A stretch of DNA of 26,678 bases from Patulibacter sp041648495 (GTDB lineage: Bacteria > Actinomycetota > Thermoleophilia > Solirubrobacterales > Solirubrobacteraceae), in assembly GCA_041648495.1 (NCBI GenBank), contig JBAZOW010000010.1, positions 1-26,678 on the forward strand. Reading direction: 5' to 3'. A program made the position numbers and the translations under genes. The notes beneath the pieces are model-generated. The model did not search any database, had not been told where the DNA came from, and saw only the letters and a program-made list of their open reading frames with translations. Shown here piece after piece: positions 21,151-26,678 of this stretch. The number at the start of each line of letters is the position of its first letter. The first letter of the stretch is position 1.

Positions 21151-22335
21151 CTACTCGGTGACCTCGGCCACGACGCCGGAACCGACCGTGCGACCACCCT
21201 CGCGGATGGCGAAGCGCAGGCCCTGCTCCATGGCGATCGGCTGGATCAGCTCGATGTCCATCGTGACGTTGTCGCCGGGCATGACCATCTCGGTGCCCTC
21301 GGGCAGCGTGGCGACGCCGGTGACGTCCGTCGTGCGGAAGTAGAACTGCGGACGGTAGCCCGAGAAGAACGGGGTGTGACGGCCACCCTCCTCCTTCTTC
21401 AGGACGTAGACCTCAGCCTTGAACTTCAGGTGCGGCGTGATCGAGCCGGGCTTGCACAGCACCTGGCCGCGCTCGATGTCCTCGCGCTTCGTGCCACGGA
21501 GCAGCGCGCCGATGTTGTCGCCGGCCTCTCCGCGGTCGAGCAGCTTGCGGAACATCTCGACGCCCGTGACCGTCGTCTTCGACGGCTCGCGGATGCCGAC
21601 GATCTCGACCTCGTCGCCGACGTTGATGACGCCCTGCTCGACGCGGCCCGTGGCCACCGTGCCGCGACCCGTGATCGAGAAGACATCCTCGACCGGCATC
21701 AGGAACGGCTTGTCCAGCGCGCGGACCGGGTCCGGGATGTAGGTGTCGAGCTGACCGGCGAGCTCGAGGATCTTGGCCTCGTAGTCCGCGTCGCCCTCGA
21801 GCGCCTTCAGCGCCGAGCCGACCACGAACGGCGTGTCGTCGCCCGGGAAGTCGTACTCGGAGAGCAGCTCGCGGACCTCGACCTCGACGAGCTCCAGGAG
21901 CTCCTCGTCGTCGACCATGTCGGCCTTGTTGAGGAAGACCACGATGTACGGAACGCCGACCTGCTTGCAGAGCAGGATGTGCTCGCGCGTCTGCGGCATC
22001 GGACCGTCAGCGGCCGACACGACCAGGATCGCGCCGTCCATCTGGGCGGCACCCGTGATCATGTTCTTCACGTAGTCGGCGTGCCCGGGGCAGTCGACGT
22101 GCGCGTAGTGACGGGCTTCCGTCTCGTACTCGACGTGGGACGTGGCGATCGTGATGCCACGCTCCTTCTCCTCCGGAGCGTTGTCGATCTCCGCGAACGA
22201 ACGCGCCTCACCGCCGCTCGCCTTGGCGAGCACGGTCGTGATGGCAGCCGTCAGCGTCGTCTTGCCGTGGTCGACGTGGCCAACCGTGCCAACGTTGACG
22301 TGCGGCTTGCCGCGCTCAAACTTCTCCTTCGCCAC
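21151..22335 (-). CDS. tuf: Elongation factor Tu
   Basis: The GTPase that delivers aminoacyl-tRNA to the ribosome. The 394 residues show the P-loop G-H-V-D-H-G-K-T (19-26), the E-R-G-I-T-I effector segment, D-C-P-G-H (81-85) with the catalytic His84, and N-K-A-D (136-139). Domains 2 and 3 follow, with G-R-G-T-V-A-T-G-R and the G-Y-R-P-Q-F-Y-x-R-T-T-D-V-T-G segment. The start is GTG at 22333-22335, with an AGAGGAG site eight bases before it. It follows fusA after 128 bases and is the only tuf in this window. Confidence 0.98.
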   Translation of the reverse strand: MAKEKFERGKPHVNVGTVGHVDHGKTTLTAAITTVLAKASGGEARSFAEIDNAPEEKERGITIATSHVEYETEARHYAHVDCPGHADYVKNMITGAAQMDGAILVVSAADGPMPQTREHILLCKQVGVPYIVVFLNKADMVDDEELLELVEVEVRELLSEYDFPGDDTPFVVGSALKALEGDADYEAKILELAGQLDTYIPDPVRALDKPFLMPVEDVFSITGRGTVATGRVEQGVINVGDEVEIVGIREPSKTTVTGVEMFRKLLDRGEAGDNIGALLRGTKREDIERGQVLCKPGSITPHLKFKAEVYVLKKEEGGRHTPFFSGYRPQFYFRTTDVTGVATLPEGTEMVMPGDNVTMDIELIQPIAMEQGLRFAIREGGRTVGSGVVAEVTE

Positions 22336-22463
22336 TGGTCGCTCCTCTAAATCTGTTCTACGTGAATGGTCGGTGCTGAGTGTTCAGCTCCGGCGTCGGG
22401 CGAACCTGCGAAAGGTAGCCCAGGCCGGGGTGTTCATGCGTTCCGGTCAGAGACCGGGGGGTC

Positions 22464-24551
22464 TTACTTACCGGACCGCTTTTCGGCGATCTCTTCGGCG
22501 ACGTGCGACGGAACCTCGTCGTAGCGCTCAAACTGCATGGTGTAGACCGCGCGGCCCTGGGTGGCCGAGCGGAGGTCCGTGGAGTACCCGAACATCTCGC
22601 TGAGCGGGCAGTAGGCGGTGACGACCTGCGCGTTGCCGCGCGGCTCCATGCCCTCGATCCGACCGCGGCGACGGTTGAGGTCGCCGATGACGTCGCCCAT
22701 GTACTCCTCGGGCGTGACGACCTCGACCTTGAAGATCGGCTCCAGCAGCACCGGCTTGGCCCGCCGGGCCGCCTCGTTGAACGCCATGTTCGCGGCGATC
22801 TTGAAGGCGACCTCGGAGGAGTCGACCTCGTGGTACTTGCCGTCGACGACGGTGACCTTGACGTCGACCATCGGGTACCCGGCCTTGGGACCGGAATCCA
22901 TGCCTTCGGCCAGGCCCTTCTCGACGGCGTTGTGGTAATCGACCGGGATCGATCCGCCCTTGATCTTGTTCTCGAAGACGAAGCCCTCGCCCGGAGCCGG
23001 CTGCATGTCGATGTAGACGACACCGAACTGGCCGGAACCACCGGTCTGACGGACGAACTTGCCCTCGATCTTGTTGACCGTGGCGGTGACCGTCTCGCGG
23101 TACGAGACCTGCGGCGTACCGACGTTGGCCTCGACGTTGAACTCGCGCCGCATGCGGTCGACGAGGATCTCGAGGTGGAGCTCGCCCATGCCGGAGATCT
23201 CGGTCTGGCCGGTCTCCTCGTTGGTCTCGACCTGGAAGGTCGGGTCCTCCTCGGCCAGGCGCTGCAGGGCGACGCCCATCTTCTCCTGATCGGCCTTGGT
23301 CTTCGGCTCGACGGCCACCTTGATGACCGGATCCGGGAAGTCCATCGCCTCGAGGACGATCGCGTTGCTCGGGTCGCAGAGCGTGTCGCCCGTGTAGACG
23401 AGCTTGATGCCGACGGCCGCGGCGATGTCGCCGGAGTAGACCTTCTCGACGTCCTCGCGGTCGTTCGCGTGCATCATCAGGATGCGGCCGATGCGCTCGG
23501 TCTTGCCGGTGTTGGTGTTGAGCACCTTCGAGCCGGCGTCGAGCGTTCCGGAGTAGACCCGGAAGAAGGTCAGCTTGCCGACGTACGGGTCGGTCGCGAT
23601 CTTGAAGGCCAGCGCGGCGAACGGGGCGCTGTCGTCCGACGGGCGCTCCTCCTCGGACTCCTCGCCGTCCTTGCCGGTGACGATGCCCTTGATCGACGGA
23701 ACGTCGAGCGGCGACGGCAGGTAGGCGACGACGGCGTCGAGCAGCGGCTGCACGCCCTTGTTCTTGAACGACGAGCCGCAGAGCACCGGGTTGATCGCCA
23801 GCGCGAGGGTCGCGGCACGGATCGCCGACTTCAGGCGAGCGAGCGGGACCTCTTCGTCGCTGAGGACGATCTCCATCAGCTCTTCGTCGAAGTCCGCGAC
23901 CGCGTCGAGCAGCTTCTCGCGGGCGGCGGCGGCCTCGTCGGCGTACTCGGCGGGGATCTCGACGACGTCGATGTCCTTGCCGATGTCGTCGTTGTAGATC
24001 GTCGCCTTCATCTCGACGAGATCGATGATCCCGGCGAACTCGCCCTCGGCGCCGATCGGCAGCTGGATCGGCACGGCGTTGGCGCCGAGCCGGTCGATCA
24101 TCGTCTCGACGGACTTGGCGAAGTTCGCGCCGGTGCGGTCCATCTTGTTGACGTAGGCGATGCGCGGCACGCCGTAGTCGTTGGCCTGACGCCAGACCGT
24201 CTCGGACTGCGGCTCGACGCCGGCGACCGAGTCGAAGACCGCGACCGAGCCGTCGAGCACGCGCAGCGAGCGCTGGACCTCGACGGTGAAGTCGACGTGG
24301 CCCGGGGTGTCGATGATGTTGATGCGGTGCTTGTCCCACTCAGCGGTGGTCGCAGCGGAGGTGATCGTGATGCCACGCTCCTGCTCCTGCTCCATCCAGT
24401 CCATCGTGGCGGCGCCGTCGTGGACCTCGCCGAGCTTGTGCGTCCGTCCCGTGTAGAACAGGATGCGCTCGGTCGTCGTCGTCTTGCCGGCGTCGACGTG
24501 CGCCATGATCCCGATGTTTCGGGTCTTCTCGAGCGTGTACTTCCGTGACAT
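22464..24551 (-). CDS. fusA: Elongation factor G
   Basis: The translocase GTPase, which also helps recycle ribosomes. The 695 residues include A-H-V-D-A-G-K-T (17-24), E-R-G-I-T-I (58-63), D-T-P-G-H (81-85) and N-K-M-D (135-138). Domains II to V follow, with the domain IV tip segment near the G-S-I-P-V-D-Y-H motif. Length matches the canonical EF-G, not the shorter paralogues. ATG start at 24549-24551. A 322-base gap with a terminator-like hairpin separates it from rpsG, so fusA probably has its own promoter. Confidence 0.98.
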   Translation of the reverse strand: MSRKYTLEKTRNIGIMAHVDAGKTTTTERILFYTGRTHKLGEVHDGAATMDWMEQEQERGITITSAATTAEWDKHRINIIDTPGHVDFTVEVQRSLRVLDGSVAVFDSVAGVEPQSETVWRQANDYGVPRIAYVNKMDRTGANFAKSVETMIDRLGANAVPIQLPIGAEGEFAGIIDLVEMKATIYNDDIGKDIDVVEIPAEYADEAAAAREKLLDAVADFDEELMEIVLSDEEVPLARLKSAIRAATLALAINPVLCGSSFKNKGVQPLLDAVVAYLPSPLDVPSIKGIVTGKDGEESEEERPSDDSAPFAALAFKIATDPYVGKLTFFRVYSGTLDAGSKVLNTNTGKTERIGRILMMHANDREDVEKVYSGDIAAAVGIKLVYTGDTLCDPSNAIVLEAMDFPDPVIKVAVEPKTKADQEKMGVALQRLAEEDPTFQVETNEETGQTEISGMGELHLEILVDRMRREFNVEANVGTPQVSYRETVTATVNKIEGKFVRQTGGSGQFGVVYIDMQPAPGEGFVFENKIKGGSIPVDYHNAVEKGLAEGMDSGPKAGYPMVDVKVTVVDGKYHEVDSSEVAFKIAANMAFNEAARRAKPVLLEPIFKVEVVTPEEYMGDVIGDLNRRRGRIEGMEPRGNAQVVTAYCPLSEMFGYSTDLRSATQGRAVYTMQFERYDEVPSHVAEEIAEKRSGK

Positions 24552-24873
24552 GTGGAAACTTCCGAGTTACGCAGACGACTTGGGTGGAGGCAAGGACCGA
24601 CCCCGCTCCCGGGCACGTCGCTGGGACCGAGGTCCCGCGCGCTGACCGCTTGCGGAGATACTGCAAACCGGCCGAAGCCGAGTGTGTTGCCGATCGCCCA
24701 CGCGCAGACGCGCACAAGCTCCAGATCAGCAGCGGCGAGGGACAATAGCAAAGATCCCCCGGTCGCGAAGCCCGATCGCCACAGGACTTTCGTCACGGAA
24801 TCATTGGACCCCAGAACGACGAGCGGCGCCCGTGAAGGCGCCGCAAGACAACCGACCCGGGTGGGTCAGTCAG
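24552..24873 (-). promoter_or_regulatory. 322-base gap between rpsG and fusA, with a weak promoter candidate
   Basis: No frame here looks coding. On the minus strand TATTGT (24742-24747 in plus numbering) fits the actinomycete TANNNT -10 pattern, and TTCGCG lies 16 bases upstream (24764-24769). The -35 match is poor. If correct, the fusA transcript would have a leader of about 180 bases. Confidence 0.3.
24823..24844 (-). terminator. Intrinsic terminator after rpsG
   Basis: Eight perfect GC pairs (24823-24830 with 24837-24844) around a six-base loop. On the minus strand this is followed by TCGTCGTTCTG, a T-rich tail. It is 30 bases beyond the rpsG stop. Its tail resembles that of the rplQ terminator. 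Confidence 0.6.
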
Positions 24874-25344
24874 TTACCAACGGTAGTGCGCGAAGGCCTT
24901 GTTGGCCTGCGCCATCCGGAAGATGTCGTCCTTCTTCTTGTACGCGCCACCCTGCTGCTTCTGAGCCTCGATCAGCTCGTTGGCCAGGCGGGCGGCCATC
25001 GTGCGCTCGCGGCGTCCGCGGGACGCCTCGACGAGCCAGCGGATCGCCAGCGTGCGGGAGCGACGGGCGGGAACCTCGACCGGCACCTGGTACGTGGCGC
25101 CACCGACGCGGCGGGAACGGACCTCGAGCTGCGGGGTCAGCGCCTTGATCGACTCTTCGAGCTGCTCGACGGCGTCGCCGCCGGTCTTCTCGGCGAGGAT
25201 CGCGAGGGCGTCATAGACGATCCGCTCGGCGGTGGACTTCTTGCCGTGCAGCATGACCTTGTTGACGACCTGGTGAACCAGGCGCGAACGGAGGACTGCG
25301 TCGGGCTCAAGCGTGCGGGTGACCGCGCTGGAACGGCGAGCCAT
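24874..25344 (-). CDS. rpsG: 30S ribosomal protein S7
   Basis: An assembly-initiating head protein next to the E site. In E. coli it also represses the str operon. The 156 residues contain the N-K-V-M-x-x-G-K-K-S-T-A-E-x-I-V-Y segment. P-x-x-E-V-R-S-R-R-V-G-G-A-T-Y-Q-V-P-V-E-V follows, and the end is A-N-K-A-F-A-H-Y-R-W. ATG start at 25342-25344, three bases after the rpsL stop, so the two are coupled. Confidence 0.98.
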   Translation of the reverse strand: MARRSSAVTRTLEPDAVLRSRLVHQVVNKVMLHGKKSTAERIVYDALAILAEKTGGDAVEQLEESIKALTPQLEVRSRRVGGATYQVPVEVPARRSRTLAIRWLVEASRGRRERTMAARLANELIEAQKQQGGAYKKKDDIFRMAQANKAFAHYRW

Positions 25345-25347
25345 GGG

Positions 25348-25749
25348 CTACTTCTTCCCCTTCTTGACGCCGTACCGCGAGCGGGACTGCTTGCGGTCAC
25401 TGACGCCGGCGGCGTCGTGCGAACCACGCACGACCTTGTACCGCACACCCGGAAGGTCCTTCACACGACCGCCACGCACGAGCACGACGGAGTGCTCCTG
25501 GAGGTTGTGCCCCTCGCCCGGGATGTAGGCCGTGACCTCGATGCCGGAGCTGATCCGGACACGGGCCACCTTCCGCAGGGCGGAGTTCGGCTTCTTGGGC
25601 GTCGTCGTGTAGACACGGGTGCAAACGCCGCGGCGCTGAGGCGCTGCGACCTTCTTCTTGCGACCCGGTCCCGACTTGAGACCCGGTGTGGAGAGCTTCT
25701 TCGCCTTGGGCTTACGGCCCTTGCGGACGAGCTGACTGGTCGTGGGCAT
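25348..25749 (-). CDS. rpsL: 30S ribosomal protein S12
   Basis: The decoding-centre protein and the site of streptomycin resistance mutations in many bacteria. The 133 residues contain T-P-K-K-P-N-S-A-L-R-K and K-D-L-P-G-V-R-Y. The lysines commonly changed in resistance are both present, so the sequence looks wild type. A basic insert (G-P-G-R-K-K-K region, about 27-34) precedes the Q-R-R-G-V-C-T-R-V-Y core. ATG start at 25747-25749. It leads the whole minus-strand cluster; rpoB and rpoC, often upstream, are not in the window. Confidence 0.97.
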   Translation of the reverse strand: MPTTSQLVRKGRKPKAKKLSTPGLKSGPGRKKKVAAPQRRGVCTRVYTTTPKKPNSALRKVARVRISSGIEVTAYIPGEGHNLQEHSVVLVRGGRVKDLPGVRYKVVRGSHDAAGVSDRKQSRSRYGVKKGKK

Positions 25750-25759
25750 GCGACCGGCG

Positions 25760-25765
25760 ATACTA
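25760..25765 (-). promoter_or_regulatory. Possible -10 element for rpsL
   Basis: TAGTAT on the minus strand fits TANNNT and ends ten bases before the rpsL ATG. No Shine-Dalgarno sequence lies between them, so the transcript would have almost no leader. No clear -35 is visible at normal spacing. Confidence 0.35.
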
Positions 25766-25840
25766 GCAACGGTTTCGTCGCAATGGGTCGAGCCTCGTTC
25801 CGCCGGGCCGGATCGACGGGGTGGCGATCGGGACAGACGA

Positions 25841-25846
25841 TAGGGT
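25841..25846 (+). promoter_or_regulatory. Possible -10 element of a leaderless hydrolase transcript
   Basis: TAGGGT fits TANNNT and ends seven bases before the hydrolase ATG, the spacing expected for leaderless transcription in actinomycetes. The same bases include AGGG, so a weak ribosome site is an alternative reading. The -35 region is not recognisable. Confidence 0.3.
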
Positions 25847-25853
25847 CGGACCC

Positions 25854-26645
25854 ATGCTCGCGCACGACGTCGTCGGCACCGGTCCCCCTCTGGTGCTGCT
25901 CCACTTCCTCGGCGGTCACCGCAACGTCTGGCGGCCCGTGCTCCCGCGGTTGGCCGAGCACCATCAGGTGTTCTCCCTGGATCTTCCCGGTTTCGGCGAC
26001 AGCTCGCCGCTTCCCGGGTCGCCGACGCTGCCGCGCCTGGCGGACGCGGTGCTGGAGACGATCGACGGGCTGGGCCTCGAGCGGCCGGCCGTCGCGGGGA
26101 TCTCGATCGGGGGCGGCCTGGCGGTCGAGCTGGCGGCGCGCGAGCGCGACGGGCGACCGGTCGTCTCGTCGTCGGTGGCGATCTCGCCGGTCGGCTTCAC
26201 GTCGCGCGCCGAGTCGGCGTTCGCGAAGGCGTCGTTGCGGGCCACCCACGCCGCGTGCCGGGCGCTGGTCGGGCAGATCGACCGGCTGTCGGGCCCCCGC
26301 GCGCTGCGCACGGCGTTCGGCGCGCAGATCTTCGCGAAGCCGTGGCAGGTCCCCGCCCCCGACCTGGCGGCGCTGGTGCGCAGCGTGGCGGAGAGTCCCG
26401 GGACGCTGCCGACGCTGCGGGCGGCGGTCGGGCACCAGATCCCGGGCGGGGCGATCACGACGCCGCTGACGATCGCCTGGGGCCAGCGTGACGCGCTGCT
26501 GCTGCCGCGCCAGGGCGCACGGGCGATCGAGCGGCTGCCGTTCGCCCACCTGGTGCCGCTGCGCGGCTGCGGTCACGTCCCCCTGTGGGACGACACGGAG
26601 CTGGTCGGCGACGTGATCCTGCGCGGGTCGCGCGCGGCGGCCTGA
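25854..26645 (+). CDS. Alpha/beta-fold hydrolase
   Basis: A 263-residue single-domain hydrolase of unknown substrate. The nucleophile elbow is G-I-S-I-G with Ser84. The acid is probably Asp213 in G-Q-R-D-A, and the base is His241 in G-C-G-H-V-P. The H-F-L-G-G segment (17-21) corresponds to the oxyanion-hole H-G motif. D-L-P-G-F-G-D-S (43-50) is typical of the family, which includes esterases, lactonases and haloperoxidase-like enzymes. No signal peptide is evident, so it is probably cytoplasmic. I chose the ATG at 25854 over an in-frame GTG at 25821, because homology starts at once after it. It is transcribed away from rpsL from a shared 104-base gap and has no functional link to the ribosomal genes that I can see. 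Confidence 0.88.
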   Translation: MLAHDVVGTGPPLVLLHFLGGHRNVWRPVLPRLAEHHQVFSLDLPGFGDSSPLPGSPTLPRLADAVLETIDGLGLERPAVAGISIGGGLAVELAARERDGRPVVSSSVAISPVGFTSRAESAFAKASLRATHAACRALVGQIDRLSGPRALRTAFGAQIFAKPWQVPAPDLAALVRSVAESPGTLPTLRAAVGHQIPGGAITTPLTIAWGQRDALLLPRQGARAIERLPFAHLVPLRGCGHVPLWDDTELVGDVILRGSRAAA

Positions 26646-26674
26646 GCCGGCCCGCGCGGGGGTCTGAGCCGGCC
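26642..26674 (+). repeat. 11-base direct repeat at the hydrolase end
   Basis: CTGAGCCGGCC occurs at 26642-26652, spanning the hydrolase stop, and again at 26664-26674. A palindromic CCCGCGCGGG lies between the copies. It may be part of a terminator cut off by the window edge. Confidence 0.5.
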
Positions 26675-26678
26675 GCGG

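Noticed and set aside
22503..24548. Very long open frame antisense to fusA
   Set aside because: High GC with G/C third positions leaves antisense frames open. The product is Arg/Leu/Asp/Val-rich with no recognisable domain, and the minus-strand frame is unmistakable EF-G.
1..26678. A novel multi-gene system, mobile element or defence island
   Set aside because: Apart from dacB, ligA, surE, truA and the hydrolase, every gene belongs to the conserved ribosomal protein cluster. No transposases, integrases, att-like repeats or unknown gene clusters are visible.

Overview
The window is GC-rich chromosomal DNA with G or C in most third codon positions. It carries the long ribosomal protein cluster (str, S10, spc and alpha gene blocks) on the minus strand, with a few housekeeping genes at either end. 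The combination of high GC, frequent GTG starts, zinc-type (C+) S14 and L36, and the str block joined directly to the S10 block points to an actinomycete. A deep-branching class such as Thermoleophilia (Solirubrobacterales) is my best guess. That guess is inference from gene order and protein style, not from a database comparison.

Layout, in plus-strand coordinates. Positions 1-879 (+) hold the 3' part of an exported D-Ala-D-Ala carboxypeptidase of the PBP4/S13 family. It converges on ligA (1167-3434, -), with hairpins between the two. Then, all on the minus strand, come surE, truA, rplQ, rpoA, rpsK, rpsM, rpmJ, map, adk, secY, rplO, rpmD, rpsE, rplR, rplF, rpsH, rpsN, rplE, rplX, rplN, rpsQ, rpmC, rplP, rpsC, rplV, rpsS, rplB, rplW, rplD, rplC, rpsJ, tuf, fusA, rpsG and rpsL. 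Transcription runs from rpsL at the right (25749) toward ligA at the left. A divergent alpha/beta hydrolase (25854-26645, +) closes the window.

Spacing separates the transcription blocks. From rpsJ to rplO the genes overlap (ATGA, GTGA, TGATG) or are only a few bases apart. Larger gaps with strong hairpins follow rpsG, tuf, rplO, secY, rpsK and rplQ. They probably hold terminators, attenuators or processing sites plus secondary promoters. Two expected genes are absent from their usual places: infA (normally between map and rpmJ) and rpsD (normally between rpsK and rpoA).

The gene content is standard translation, secretion and transcription machinery. What stands out is the set of added low-complexity tails on ribosomal proteins. 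L22 has an acidic N-terminal extension containing an alternating His-Asp run. S17 has a 115-residue acidic-then-basic N-terminal extension. S3 has a 75-residue RGG-type C-terminal tail, and S5 has an acidic C-terminus. A 15-base tandem duplication at the end of secY repeats its last four codons together with the stop. I see no mobile elements, CRISPR arrays, tRNAs or rRNAs, and nothing that forms a novel multi-gene system.
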